A stretch of DNA of 64,000 nt from Erpobdella octoculata (GCA_963978895.1 OZ022247.1:19317910-19381909), one strand, 5' to 3'; positions 19,901 to 32,990 are shown, numbered from the stretch's first letter. Program-made: numbers and translations. The notes: a model not told the origin generated them from the letters alone.

Positions 19901-22900
19901 CCGAACGTCGGAGATCCGATCGTCTCGACGAAACCGTCCGATTCAGCAGCGATTACAGGAACGTGACTTGAAATCGATGCCGAATCATCTACGTCACGTT
20001 TCAATTCAGAACCGACTGGAATGCAATCAGCTGACATTTTCATCATTTCCTTCTCGTTGGAAACATCAAAAGAGTTGTTTTCAGAGTTTGCTTCGTTTTT
20101 ATTCAAAGAGGTTTCTGGAAGAAATATTTTGCTGCCATCTGATGCAGCCACCATATCTTCACGAGCAGCAGAAATCTTTGGAGTCTCAACATTGATAACT
20201 GGAGATGGGGATATTGTATCTTGAATGTCAATAACCTTTTCGATGTCGCATTTTTTATACATCATACAACCGTCATCGTTTTTCTCCTTTCCAGAATCAA
20301 CAACCCGGTCGTCCCGCGTGATGGAACATCGAAGCTCTTGATCACCGGAAAGTAGATCGTTATTCGATGTTTCCGAATCATTTATTCGGTCACAACCGGT
20401 GACGTCTCCAATCATTTCGACATCTTCTCCTTCTTCTTGAGCTGACTGATCAACAAGCTCGTCTTGAACGTCACCACCATCTTTATTATCTTCATCGTCA
20501 TCATCATCATCATCATTGCTTTCCATGCTTTCAGATTCGTCTTCTTGTTTGCTTGCTTCTGCTGATAAACTCTTTTGAATCAAATGTGCTTTGTTTATTT
20601 TTAAAACAATCTTATTCCAGCCGGACGGGCGATCATTATCATCACTCTTACTTTCTTCCAACGGTGCACTACTACCTTCGTGATGAACCATTGATTGTCT
20701 TCTAGCAGACAGCCTTCTGTTAATTATAATATAAATAATTATGATGTTAATTATAATATAAATAATTACGATGTTAATTATAATATAAATAATTACAGTT
20801 CATTCCTCCCAAAACCAGCCAGGATTTAAAATCTGTTGAGACCGATTGGAGTCTCAATAATGACAATCTCCTTTAAAACTATTTTTAAGAAGCTTTAGCG
20901 ACTATTTTTGAATTAGCAAAAAATATTAATTTAAATAAAAGCAATAAAAAATTGACAAAGATTTTAAGTGACCTTTTGATTTCAGGGGAATCCCCTCTTC
21001 CGTGAAGTTTTGCCTTTTGAACGGCTCTTTTCCCCAATCTGGATTTCGCAGACGACGACAGAGATTTTCGTACAGAAATCGCCGACTTGTTTTGAAACGG
21101 TGTCGACACGGCGTCACAAGGAGGTGGTGAAGTCATTTCGGTGACGGCGAGTGAAAGGTTGACATCGGAAGAACACGATGAAGTTTCGATGGTTGAAAGT
21201 TCTGATTTGAATGTTTTTGAAGATGACTCGTAAGAAGTTTTGTCCGCTGCATACGTAAATGAACCAAACTTTTTTCTGAAATAATTAAAAAATGAAAGTT
21301 ATTAAAAAATTATTTCAAATGCTCTTGAATTCCCGACATAAGATTCATGAATCTCTATAGAGATTATAATTCCGATATAAGATTCATGATTCTCAACAAA
21401 GATTTTTTTTTTACAGTCAAGGTCAACCAGTACTAATCTACTTGAATGTGTATCTGACTGGTCATTGTCAATGGAGAAACGCAGACGCACGGATATAATT
21501 TATTTTGATTTTCAAAAAGCCTTTGATTCCATTTCTCATCTCAAATTAAAAAGAAAGTTAAATTAAAAAGCTTATGGAATAGCTGGAGATCTATTGGCAT
21601 GGATCACTGACTTTTTAAAGGATCGCCGCCAGATGGTTCAGATAGACCGTAGCCTGTCTGAGCCAAGAGCTGTTACAAGCGGGGTTCCGCAAGGCAGTGT
21701 TCTCGGTCCAACTCTGTTCCTGATCTATATTAACGATGTTACAGATAGTGTGGAGTTGGGATCGATCTCAGTCAAACTATTTGCCGACGACATCAAACTG
21801 TATGCACCTGTCCAGCCTAATGCCAACAACTTACAGAAGACAATTGACCACTTGCTGGTATGGAGCAAAGACTGGCAGTTGAACTTGGCACTGGAAAAAT
21901 GTCTTGTTCTCTCTATTTTTGGTCCCGCAGGTGCAAAACTTAAATCTCCCATCTACACCATTGACTCTTACCAACTAAAGAACGTTGATCATATCAGAGA
22001 CCTAGGAGTAATTGTGGATGCTAGCCTGAGTTTCAAATATCACGTGGCAAATATCGTTCATGTTGCGTCTGTGAGATCGCGTCTCATCATTAAATCATTT
22101 ACATCTAAAGATCCAGATTTGCTTAAGCAAGCTTTTTGCACATATGTTCGACCTCTTCTGGAGTATTGCTCGCAGGTGTGGAATCCTCATCACCGATATC
22201 TTATTGACGATATCGAAAGAATTCAAAAAAGATTTACCAAGGCGATCCCGGCTCTCAAGAACCTTCCGTATGCGGTGAGACTCAAAACTCTCAATCTCCC
22301 ATCACTTGAACACCGAAGACTCATCAGTGATCTTTGTTTGTGCTACAGCTTTTTGAACGGTTTTATTGATTCCGACTTAAAACATAGTTTTCAGTTCTCC
22401 ATGTATCATTCCACTAGGGGTCACCAGTTCAAGCTAAAATCTGTCTTTAATAGAGTTGATGTTACCAAATTTTTCTATACTAATCGTGTTATTAATATAT
22501 GGAACCAATTGCCTAGCGATATTGTCAGTTCAACCACTCTCAGTAGGTTTAAATGTCTCGTAGCGGAAGCCAACCTATCAAACTTTCTCACATATAAATA
22601 GATATCTGATTGCTCTATTATTACTCCTTCTGTGACATCCTCATTTAAAAACTAGTATCTATCTGGTACCTAGATCTAAATACAAATATTTATCTGATTA
22701 CCTTGTTGTTACTAATCCATCTATTATGTATTAGTTAATATTCATATATAGTCATATAGTTTATATTTTGAACACAACTTTTCTGTTTTACTTTTGCCTG
22801 GCTCGTCGCCTCACATCAGACGGTTTATTTTGTTTTGTTTTTCTTTAGTTTTTATTGTGTTCTGTCCGAACAGTATTAGTGGCCCTTTGGGTCCCTCTGT

Positions 22901-24304
22901 TCGTGTACCAATAAATAAATAAAATAAATAAAATAAGATTCATGAATCTCTATAGAGATTTATAATTCCGACATAAGATTCATGATTCCCAACAAAAATA
23001 GATGTTTGATTTCCATACGAGATTCATGATTCCCAAAAGAAATTTTTAATTATTTATGAGATTTATTATTCCCAACCTATATTAAAGATTCCCACATAAA
23101 ATTCATTATTCCTAACAAAGATGCATGATTCTCAAAGAAAATTCACAAAACCCAACAAACGACATGCCGATTGTTCTATCACAGAGAATTTCTATCGCAT
23201 TAACTGAAGGTCTGAAAACTTTCAAACATTATTATACTACAAAATTGTAATTCTACCCAATGCAAATCAAATATTACTCATAAAAATTAAAAAAATTATC
23301 AGCTAAATTATTTGATGGGAGAAAATAATTGATGCATTTTGCACAAGTAGATCTAAAAAAATCAAAATTCCATTAAACTAATCACTTGAGAAGTTCAACA
23401 TGTCTGCTCAGTTCGCTTCTCGCAATATCGAATCCTTTTGTCTTCTTCGGGACGACACCTGGTGGGTTTTCGGAAATTAGATACACCTGGTTCAGCGGAA
23501 CCCACGCTCTGAAGAATCATGTTATTATTATTATTATAATAAACGAAATTAACTTGACATATCATTTCAAATAATTCTAACAACAACAAATATTCATAAA
23601 CAACAAATTAGTCTAATCAACAAATGATATCTTAAGTCTCACCTATCATGTTCCCCAAAAAATCTCACATCAACTTGATTATTTTCTTCTCTAAGAACCT
23701 TAAAAGATTTATTAAAAGAATATTGTTATAATTACTAAATTATAATTTCAATAATTTTTAAAACAACGAAAAACTACCTTGGCAGGCCAGAATGGATAAC
23801 CCTTCATCTTGGCCCAAACTAATACGTGTAATTTTCTCTGGATAAACAAATTAAATATTTTAAATGATTAAATACTAAAATTCATTGTTGGTAAACAAAA
23901 TAATCATAATAATTATCTTTCTATTATTTTTAATTATTGTTAAAGAAATTATATTCAATCCAGTTAATATTTAAAGAATTTATATTCAACCCAGGTAATC
24001 AAAATCTGAGGGCTTAGTAGCAGGTGAATAAATTTAAAATTATTCCATTCATGAAAACCGAAGACATTTAACTGGTCAGGGAAAATTATATATTTAATAA
24101 AATGACTAAAAAAAGTAAATAAATAAATAAATAAAATAAAAAAAAACTCACACAAGGTTCACAGAACCAATCTTCATTTTCTTTGACACACGAATTTAAA
24201 TAACAATCCGGACAGATGTGCAACTCAGCTGCCTTTGAAATTTAATATTTATTTCTGTTTATTACTTTCTTCAGTCATTCAGATCTACTACCACCACCAC
24301 CACC

Positions 24305-24369
<65 letters not shown>

Positions 24370-27300
24370 AACCATTACTAATACTACTGTTTTTTTTATT
24401 ATTACTACTACTAGCAAATAATAGATTTTGCAAAAATTATTTTTTTCCAAAATTTAAGAACAATAATAAAAACGAAAACATTGTAGCCGAGTGCTAAAGT
24501 GTTTGCAATGTGGACCGGATGGTTAGGGGTTCAAATCTCACTGGCAGCACCGGCGTTCTCCAGCAAGGTAATTAAAAGGCCGTTTTCACCATTAACATCT
24601 GCAACTCATTTTCCAAGTTATATTATGGACTGAGTCGTCTATGCAACCAATCTCATAAGCGATGCGATCTCCCGTGACTGAACAAGCCAATTATCGAGCC
24701 AAATGCACAACAGCTTAAGTCACATAAGAAGAGGTCGACAGTAGCTGTGGATCGTTGTTGTTGTTTACATCGTTGTTGTTTACATCGTCGTTGTTTCTAC
24801 TCGAGAGAACAGTTATACCAACAAACTGACACGTGACCAACCAACAACCCGATTTGTTATTATAGCCGAAAACAAACATCTGAGCAAAACGAAAACTATT
24901 GCGTGATTAAAAATATACAATACAAGTCTATACAAACAAGTAAACAATACGAGTTTAATATTTAAAAGAAACAAAATCTGAAAGAACCTCATGGCAACAC
25001 ATCTTTATCATCGTTCTTGCAACACTACTCAATGGATGGTTCTCTGGAGTAAACAAAGTTATGATATTATATATGTATATGTATACAAACGTTCTTTATT
25101 TTTTAATTAAATGATGTAAATCAGACAAATAAACATCAGAAAATGAACAAAAAACAATAGTCATGTTATATGTTTTATCTTGTTATATGTTTTATCTTGG
25201 AAGTAAAATCAAAAGCCTGTTGGGAAAAAAACGAAGAAAAAAAACTCAAATATTTGAATCTAAAAAAAATAATTTCATGTTTGAAATAAGTTTAAAAAAA
25301 CTATAAAAAGTATGGCAAATTTAATTAAAACTGATGCAGTAGTATAGAAAGAGAAGCACAGCTGATTAATGGAAGAGATAAATAATTATTTGATACAAAG
25401 TACTTAAAAGTTAATCTACTACACCACGAGAAGATATACAAACTTCCATTGAAGACAAGACAGTTGTGCAGAATCCACTTCACGTCTGCAATGAATGCTT
25501 CTGTTGAACCGTAAACCTGTCGCTTTATGTTCTAAAAATAATTTAAAGGATTTTTTTAGCTTTATATTAAAATAATAAAATAAAATATTTCATATTGTAT
25601 TAAACATTGTTGAAATGAAATAATGGCAGCATACTCTATCGATCGTAGCAAAGTCCATGGGATGATAAACATAATCTGTGTATGTTGGAACGGTTGCGCA
25701 ATCAACGGGATGGTGAAACGGTTTTGTCTGAGATTTGAAATTAAAAAAAATGAATGATTATTAAAATTTATAATAGAACATTAACAGCTATAAATTACTG
25801 ATTATTAAAATGTATAATAATTCAAGAAAAACAAAATTAATGATTAATGAAATTAATGAAAAAAAATAATATTAAAATGTATAATAAAACAATAACAGCT
25901 ATAAATAACTGATTATTAAAATAACAGCTATAAATGACAATAAATATATTTTGATCAATAAATAATATGAACAAGTAAAGGAAAAAACGAGTTTCTAACA
26001 CAAACTTTAATTGCAAATACACTCGATTTAGAAATACGAAAGATGTTCAAATTAAGTTTTGTTTCTTTTTTTTAAATTGAATCATGTATTGTCATCCAAT
26101 ATAAAGCTATGATGAAAGTTTCGGCTTCCTAGCTAGTCAAAAAGCTGGTTAAATTTTACTTGCAAGATTTGTGTACAGAGAAAGCCACACACACACACTC
26201 ACACACAGATTGTAACCTAAATAAAAGTTTGTAAAAAAATACAAGTTGATAATCTCTAGTATAAAATTGAATAAACCAATATACAATCAGATGACTTAAT
26301 ATAGAAATGATTTTTTTCAAACTGGACAGAATACTATTTGAAACATAAGTATTACTCCTTTAAAAAATTACATAAAAACCAACAGAAAGTAAAATGTGTA
26401 TGTAAATGAAGTGCACAACTATCTACTGTAAAATATATAAATGAGATTGCACAACAATTTACAGTAAAGTGTATAAATTAGATTCACAACTATTTATTGT
26501 AAAGTGGTCAAGTTTATAAATTAGGTGCACAACTATTTACTGCAGAGCATATAAATCAGTATAATCAAAGTTCACAACTCTAAAATATCATTTACCGTAA
26601 GTGATGATTTCTAAACGATATTATATAATTTCCTGAACAATTTACATTTTTAACAATCACCTCTGGTAATTTGACTCTCTGAAGAATATATCTCAGAAGA
26701 ATGCACAAAGTCTCAACTGATATCGATGACTTTGATTGCAGTTTTGAATCCAACGTTTCAACAGACATTATTTTCTGAAATCGAACAAACAAACAAATAA
26801 ACTAATCTTTCTGTTGAATAACAAATTAATACAGCTTTCATAATAAAACAAAATATTTAACTAATATGAACAGAAATGAAGAAAAATATAAAAGAAATTG
26901 TTTAAATGTAACTCATTCGCTAAGCATACATATTCTTATAATTTATTTAACTGTATGAATATGAATGCTTGCTTGTTCCACATCTTTCAATTTTAAAATA
27001 TTTAGATATTATAAAGCAAAAAATAAATACAATAAACATATTGTAATAGCTGAGTAAGTAACAAATAAAAAGCTCAATTATAAAGAATTTACTACCTGAC
27101 ACTCTGGACAGATCCACTGTCCCTGAGGAGGCTCTTTGGTCAAACATTTGATGTGGAACAGTCGTGGACATAATTCACAGCTGACACCTGGTCCTTCAGT
27201 GTGGCAGACCCAACAAAATGCATCTGATTCAACTAGCTGTTTAAAGATTTACAAATTTTCAACAACAAAGAAATGGCATAAAATGTAGAAATAGAAGCTG

Positions 27301-28266
27301 CTGTTTCGATTTAAACATAAGCTACCGGGGTCTGAATCAGCAGGACCTTAATGCTCCAGCGAGAGGTAAATAAGCAAAAGATTTTTAACTTATTTGAAGA
27401 CAGTCAAAAAATTAACCATCTGATATCATTAATTAATGTAATTACTTAAAATAGAAGCCTTGATGGGCTTAAATGTAGTATTTTTACTACATTTAAGCCC
27501 ACACAAAAGATTATATTTTACAACACACCGAGCAAGCAAAACACGTATTAAAATTAAATTTCTATAAAATAAATAAAAAAACAACAAATAACCTTTCCGT
27601 TTCCGAGATCTCTTATTGTTCTTTTCCTTCTCGGGATACCCGAGGCGTGTCCGTCTGTTTCCAGAGATCTTTTTCGATCTTTAAATTTAAAAAAAAAGAA
27701 GAAATAAACAAATACCAAAATCACAAAGAAGAATTTCATTTGCTTCTCCAAAGTAATAGAATCTATCAAAGCAATAAACCTTTGTAGCTTGACATTATTT
27801 CAAGTTTTATCCAATTATATGTCTGGGTACGAACAACACATAAAATTATTTACACCACTTGATGAATAATAAGGACAGCCAATGAATGATCTTGCTTTTA
27901 CATTTGCATTCTGTGATCAGCAAAACCTAAAATTAGAATGAATAACTAATAAATAAATAACCATGTGGTCGAAGTTGATGTGCTCCATCTGATGTGTCTC
28001 TACTTCTCTTCATTGAGTTATCTATTGAAATTAATTATAATGTAACTTTTAAAAATTACATTTAATTACATAATTGTAATGATTTTGCTGAAAGTATGTG
28101 TTACAGAACTTATTAAATATACTATGTTATTATTTAATTTTTAAATATATTTTGCATAAAAAAACCACCCGAATAATAATTATAATAATAATAATAACAA
28201 GAGTACCTTTTGAGTTATCAGTATCGTCTACTTGTTTCCTTGTACAAACAAGGCTAACATCAGTGG
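14196..28266 (-). CDS. ZMYND8: ZMYND8-like chromatin reader (PHD-bromo-PWWP-MYND), 5' end unresolved
   Basis: Twenty phase-consistent exons, 5' to 3': 28266-28207, 28021-27962, 27678-27593, 27236-27096, 26774-26661, 25727-25635, 25531-25444, 25043-24988, 24232-24152, 23837-23778, 23698-23643, 23508-23386, 21275-20973, 20716-18985, 18669-18601, 18189-18105, 17596-17496, 17125-16934, 14561-14478, 14405-14196 (stop). They encode about 1263 aa. Domains in order: PHD finger (CWVCHTEG...WICPEC); bromodomain with PMDF and an LVFNGKN acetyl-lysine loop; a second Zn-binding segment (ICPDC...WFCEPC); PWWP ([26 protein letters not shown]); a very acidic, Ser-rich linker (exon 14); a coiled coil; a MYND finger (CASC...CCW...YC...C...H...C); and a Gln-rich C-terminus. 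Order and junctions match animal ZMYND8, which reads histone marks for transcription and repair. ZMYND11 is less likely given the C-terminal coiled coil-MYND layout. A tiny exon at 30189-30167 fits the phase, but the start codon exon is not identified. A LINE, SINE and minisatellites lie in its introns. Confidence 0.88.
14562..15360. other. ZMYND8 penultimate intron, no gene; TATG-rich
   Basis: Part of the intron between the MYND exon and the Gln-rich C-terminal exons. An imperfect TATG/ATGT-rich tract lies at 14570-14720. The rest is AT-rich without recognisable content. Confidence 0.45.
15370..15490. repeat. GC-rich probable terminal region of an hAT element
   Basis: GAGGTGTGCGCCGACGTCAAG leads into several CGGCGGC(A/G) blocks, an island of GC in AT-rich DNA, a few hundred bp from an hAT transposase remnant (15694-16206). 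It reads like an hAT terminus with G-rich subterminal repeats. I did not find the matching inverted end. Confidence 0.35.
15694..16206 (-). pseudogene. hAT transposase C-terminal remnant
   Basis: The 170-codon frame ends with [20 protein letters not shown] followed by [12 protein letters not shown]. This is the signature of the hAT C-terminal dimerisation domain, in which W-W and the IPATSA-S/R-E motif are conserved. Upstream is VIAAMLDP, the family's 'LDPR' region. The N-terminal BED finger and the catalytic part are missing, and after ATSARR the usual ERxFS motif is degraded. It lies in a ZMYND8 intron on the same strand as the gene, and is a dead fragment. Confidence 0.8.
16434..16592. repeat. 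Tandem duplication around a (TA)n tract
   Basis: ACCATATTCTGATGA-(TA)n-AATTATCTATATGGTAAATT occurs twice in a row (about 16434-16498 and 16499-16592). The TA tract is expanded in the second copy. Confidence 0.9.
16868..16920. repeat. (AAT)n microsatellite
   Basis: About 17 AAT/ATA triplets, directly downstream (minus strand) of the MYND exon donor. The poly-Leu and poly-Ile ORFs in the area come from this tract. Confidence 0.9.
18262..18536. repeat. AT-rich tandem repeat in ZMYND8 intron
   Basis: The phrase TATAATAAATATTATATTAATGATAATAATTAATATTACCACA recurs four or five times with a period of about 60 bp and small indels. Confidence 0.75.
18678..18938. repeat. 38-bp minisatellite, about seven copies
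   Basis: The unit AAATTAATTTAATTTATAAA + TCACATTACATAAAGGAG is repeated about seven times with few changes, between the exons encoding the acidic linker and the start of the coiled coil. Confidence 0.9.
21413..22933 (+). pseudogene. 5'-truncated non-LTR retrotransposon (LINE) reverse transcriptase
   Basis: The frame starts within the RT domain ([13 protein letters not shown], then DFQKAFDS, motif A). It breaks at a stop/frameshift near 21545-21570. It then stays open at 21594-22601 with [11 protein letters not shown] (motif B) and LFADDIKLY (motif C, catalytic DD), followed by the thumb and C-terminus up to the stop codon at 22601. The 3' end has an (AAATA)-type tail at 22905-22933. The motif style fits the CR1/Jockey assemblage. 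No endonuclease is left. It lies antisense in a ZMYND8 intron and is flanked by ~65-bp near-identical blocks. Confidence 0.88.
24290..24367. repeat. (CCA)n/(CTA)n microsatellite
   Basis: About six CCA triplets followed by about twenty CTA triplets, next to the ZMYND8 exon that encodes the second zinc-binding segment. Confidence 0.95.
24484..24790 (+). mobile_element. tRNA-derived SINE
   Basis: TAGCCGAGTGCTAAAGTG (24484-24501) resembles a Pol III A box and GGTTCAAATCTC (about 24529) a B box, at tRNA-like spacing. A non-tRNA body follows and it ends in GTTGTTGTTTACATC repeats. The tRNA half does not fold into an intact tRNA as far as I can see. It lies antisense in a ZMYND8 intron. Confidence 0.7.
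25974..26205 (-). repeat. Interspersed repeat family X, copy 1
   Basis: The reverse complement contains GTGTGTGTGGCTTTCTCTGT, then TTTGACTAGCTAGGAAGC, then CTTTCGTATTTCTAAATCGA. The same ordered blocks occur at 36545-36805 and in part at 34436-34640. I cannot classify the family. No gene or TIR is evident. Confidence 0.8.
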
Positions 28267-31200
28267 CTGCAAATAATGCAAAAGTTAAACATAAATAAAA
28301 TCTGTTATAATAGAAACAGCTCCATAACTACTGAATTTGACAGCTTGCAGCTTTACAACACAACATAGTTTGCGGCATAAAGAGCATCATACAGCTAATA
28401 CAATATTCTTCTTGCTTATCGAAACTTATTTTGACGTATAACTAACAATAATACTGAACGCTGTCTCTTATCATCCCGGCAAGCTGTATAACTGTAGAAT
28501 CGGGATATAAGTGAACTTTCTACAAAGTACTGCTGCAAGTTTCATACCTTGATTAGTAATCCTCTCATGCAGGTCAAATCAAATGCAAAGTTTATCAAAA
28601 TTGTTTCAATAATTATTCTAAATGTTTTAAAAAATATAAATAAGAAAAGTATTTTTAAAATAAATAATGTTTTCCGTGCATTTAAAGCCGAGTTTTAGCT
28701 TTTTAATTCAGGAGGAAAAACTGAGGAGATTTTTTAATTTGTTAGCATTTTCATGTTGCCATTGTTATTTGATAACTTCTGTATGAAATCATATCAGCTA
28801 CATGTACAAAAATGAATGTGCCTCTCTGCATTTCTTTTGATCAGAATTTGACAATCCTTAAAACAGTCTCCATAAAATGTTCAGGTCCACATTTCTATTC
28901 AAGTGTTCCAGGTCAATTTCCTCTTTGAACAGTATTTTTCACTGTTTAAAAAGTCGTTGAAGAAGTCCTACCTATTGCTGCTAAATTCGTAATTTCAAAA
29001 TTCATTTTTATGTTAACTTCTCAATGGTTATTTGGTTCTCACTCATTTTTAAATTTTAAACTTTTTTACAGGTCATCCAGTTAGCAGGAAGACTCCCTTC
29101 GGATGAACCTTTTATGCACCCGACTTTTAATTTTTTTGTGTACCGATTTATGCTGTTTTGATTGTATTGTGCTTAACAAACAAATAAATAAATAAATAAA
29201 TAATACATGCCTTCTCAAGATGCATATAACAGAACTTCTTGTGGTTGGTTGATTTGGCTTATAATTTTAAGAATCAAGGTGATTGGCTAAACAAGTGGAT
29301 TGAGGTGCTTGTATTTGCACAAGTGACAAATTTTTAACGGGATGATAGCAATCAGTATTGAAAGCATTTCAGGACTTTTTTTTCAATACAGTTGAACTAT
29401 GAGGTACTAAAGACCAAAGATGCTGTAAAGTGGTTGATGAGGCATGGTTTGTTGGTGAGCAGTGAAGTGTGTCACTGCTGCCACGATGCAATGATTTTGG
29501 TGGCGAGAGGAGGTAACGTATGAGTTTGGCTGTGCCACGGTAGAGGGAGATTGACGTAGAAGCAAGTCCGACCGAGTCAGAAATTTCCAAAACACATGTT
29601 GAATAACATTGATTGAAGAGATGTGTCAGAGGGCCAGGACTATTTTTGCGAGAAAGAAAGTAACTAGGCCATAACATATCCAAACTGTACAATAATTAAA
29701 TTTTATTACAAAGGTGAGTTTGATCGTGTCATAAAAGAATTTAAAAGTCACCGATACTTGAATATCCGAGTAAGGAAAACTAATATAAAATACACTTTTT
29801 CCATAAAATATGAATTACAAATCAGTAAAAAATTAGGCCATTGCATTTTGAGATAACATATGTACATAGAAAACTGCAAACAGCTAGCATTAAAAAAAAT
29901 TCATTCCATTTAATAATGATCATAATTTTAGTAATTTAATTAATTTACTTGTATATTCAATCAAACAATTTTGACCTAAAACAAAAGGTATTGGCCATAT
30001 TTAATTTGTTTATAGTTTAGATTCTACGGTTATGCTATACCTCAGCACATATAATATGAAATTAATCAATAACTAAATATTCAAAATATCAAATGAATCA
30101 AATCACACATTTTTGGAAACTGGATGATCTGCGGGACACAGCAGGCACAGATGAAGAAGTACTCACATTTGCTGCCTCTGAACTTGGGACTAAAAATAAA
30201 AAAAAAGTAATATAGTTCCAAATTGAATCGATAGAAAACAGGCCCTGGTGTTCTAGTAAAAGTTGTAAAAAGTTAATTTTAAATTTTGGAATGGAATGAT
30301 GAGTTACCTAAATATATAATTGTATACATTATATACTGATGATCATTTGCCTTGACTTGCTGAGTCTGAGTTAATTATTCATAAAAACAGCTGCTTGATT
30401 ACAGAAATGTTAACCAATGAGAGAGACACACAATTAAAATGTGACCAATTACAATGAGGCACAATTAGCATTTAAGATGGAAAACACGCAGAGAAAAACT
30501 AATAAAAATACAATGAAGTAGTATCTTATATTTAAAATGATGCTTTATTATAACTGGAAATTTAAAAAATTACGATTACTAAAAAAATAAAAATTAAAAA
30601 TAATAAATTGAACTGGTTCGAATAATTAAACGGATAAATAAAAAAAAACAAACAGATAAATGTGAAAAAAGATTAATTAAAAACTTATAAAATTTAATAA
30701 AGAAAGTTCTCCTGGTTATGATTTTAATGGGATGTTTAAAAATATTAAACGAGAGATTCAAAAATAATATAATAATCATAAGATGTCAGCATATTTGAAA
30801 TATCTCAGGCAACAAGCTTTAGATTTGAAAAAACATACAATTTCTTAACTCAAGTTAACATAAATAATTGTTTATTAAAAATTTATCTGATAGCAGAATA
30901 TGGATTTGCAGACAATGCAATATATCTTAAGATTTTAAATTAGTGCATCTAAATATAAAAGCCACATATATATAAATATATTTTTATGTTAATTACCATA
31001 AAAATTCTTAATAGAAAAAAATATAATTGTGTTAATTAATGTGTTAATGATAACTTCACTCTTCATTCTGTTTACAAATTTTAAATTGTATTACTGCGCT
31101 GATGAATAATCAACTTCGACTCTGCCCGTCAAAGTAAATTGGTAAAGGTGGAAAATAGCATAATAAATTATTTCTGGTGTTTTTATTAATATTTTCATTA

Positions 31201-31440
31201 TAATAATTATATATTTACAAACATAATAACATAACCAATTTAATGATCCAAATAGATTTAATTTTTTAAAGAAATTTTTTATCATAACGGCAACGAAATG
31301 CTGGATTCATTTGACACATGCTATCTGATAGCTCTAATAGCTTCAGGCTCATTCCATCTTAACGCTTAATTCTATCGACTCCTTCTTCGGGTAAATGTAA
31401 ATAGGAGATACTTGGCTTAACACCAAGATTCACTAACTGA
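28267..31440. other. 5' intron(s) of ZMYND8-like gene and LINE tail debris
   Basis: Mostly AT-rich non-coding DNA. At 29070-29205 the sequence GGTCATCCAGTTAGCAGGAA ... TGCTTAACAAACAAATAAATAAATAA looks like the 3' UTR and tail of a LINE of the kind seen at 21.4-22.9 kb. A possible 23-nt coding exon lies at 30167-30189 (minus; TTTAG acceptor, GTGAGT donor). The 107-codon minus ORF at 29369-29692 has no recognisable domain. Confidence 0.4.
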
Positions 31441-31483
31441 AAACAAGAAAAGCATGAATGCACAGTAACTAAGCAATTTTTTG

Positions 31484-31640
31484 AGGCCCGGACGTGCTAA
31501 TTTTGGTTCGATCCGGCATGGCTCGTTTTTATAGGCCTAAAGTTTCATTACTAGGCACACGAATCTTGGCTTAGCCCGGCTTGACTTCAAGCTCAGCCCG
31601 TTTGAAAAGCTTAACATCTTGAAATCAAGGCCCAGCCCGG
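31484..31640. repeat. GGCCCGG-rich repeat patch
   Basis: GAGGCCCGGACGTGC, TAGCCCGGCTTGAC, CAGCCCGTTTG and GGCCCAGCCCGGCC are spaced through this stretch, mirroring in reverse the GGGCCGGGCC blocks at 1263-1720. Probably the end of a related element. Confidence 0.4.
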
Positions 31641-32446
31641 CCACTGCAGTACTCAAAATATTATTCTTGCAATCTGAAATAAAATTTGTTACAGAAGAAA
31701 TGATTGCTGATCTAATTCAGAAAAAGTTATTAAGAAAAAGCACTGTTTTTTGCACATTTCATTTCATTCCATATTTTGTTATGAGTTTTTTTTTAGCCAC
31801 TACCTGACGGCTTTCTGTTGTTCACTTCTTTTTTTAAATATAATTTTAAAAAAGTGATTAGATAAAGTCTATTGCTAATTTATTTTTCTTTATAATTATA
31901 TTAATTTTATAATAAAAATATTATTAAAATCATCGGAAATAATTTAATATGCTATTCATATTCTCCACTGATCTACTAGTAAATGATCACCTATAGATAA
32001 TCTCCTAGTTTAGCAGATAATTTTGATATAAGACCCGGGTTTAAAAACGTTTTAATAAAATAAGCACAGAATATTATTAAAACATAAATCAAAACTTTCA
32101 AAAATCCAAGGCATTGTACACTCGATTGATCTTCGAGATTGATTTTTTTAAATTGTCATAATTTTGTACATTAAACTTTTAATAAAAAAAACAAAATAAT
32201 TTGAAAGGCAAAACTACATTTGCTAGGTCAGCTAGTATATATATATATATAAGACAATTATAAGTGTTAACCAATAAATTAAAAAAAACATCGGTGGTAA
32301 CTGCTCGTATAAACAGCTATATTGCTATAATACTGTTTTAACATAGTGTCATAGTATTTTATTTAAAGTTAAGTAGTAAGTAAAAAATCACACAGTTCTG
32401 TTGCATCAATGTCTGCTGAATTTTCGTTTTCAGATGTTAAAGCTAA

Positions 32447-32990
32447 TTGAAGGTCCATGCTATATTTGAATGGTTAACAATAATATTACCTCTGGTATGT
32501 AAAGGCTTGAATTACAGTAAACGATTGAAAATTCTCTGTCTGCCATCATTAATGTCTCGCAGAAAAAGAACCGACATGATTACAGTTTTTCAACTTTTCA
32601 ATGAAGATCTTGAAGCAGATTGTTTGGGATTAACCAAAAAGTCACCAGTTTTTTGTACCAGAGGAAACAGCAGAAAACTAACTTTAGGAAATTTCAAGCA
32701 AGACGCTAGAAAGTATTTTTTAGCAACAGAGTGGTGCAGCACTGGAATAGTTTGCCCGATAGTATTGTTTTGGCAAGAAACGTGCAAGAATTCAAGAATA
32801 GACTGGATGATAAATAGGCATCAACTATGTATGAATGGAATATAAACTGAACTGAATCTTGAATGCATACCTTTTTGTTATTTTAATTTTTTATTTCTAT
32901 TGTAACGTTGGATGTGATTTGTTTTTGTCAAGTATTGTTGTAAAGGCAAGAGGCTTTGTTCCTGCGCCTAATAAACTAATAAACTAAACT
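32447..32990 (+). pseudogene. LINE 3'-terminal fragment
   Basis: The frame 32447-32845 contains YSKRLKILCLPSLMSRRKRT followed by DMITVFQLFNEDL. This is the conserved region just after the RT thumb in CR1-like and related LINEs, where the usual sequence is 'ERLKxLxLxSLxxRRxRxDL'. It then reads NSRIDWMINRH before the stop. The tail at 32970-32990 is repeated AATAAACTA. Everything upstream of the C-terminal region is missing. Confidence 0.75.

Noticed and set aside
24484..24560. Functional tRNA gene
   Set aside because: A and B boxes are present, but the acceptor and anticodon arms do not pair convincingly and a SINE body follows.
29369..29692. 107-codon minus-strand ORF within the ZMYND8 5' region
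   Set aside because: No recognisable motif, no phase-compatible splice sites tying it to the gene; may be transposon debris.
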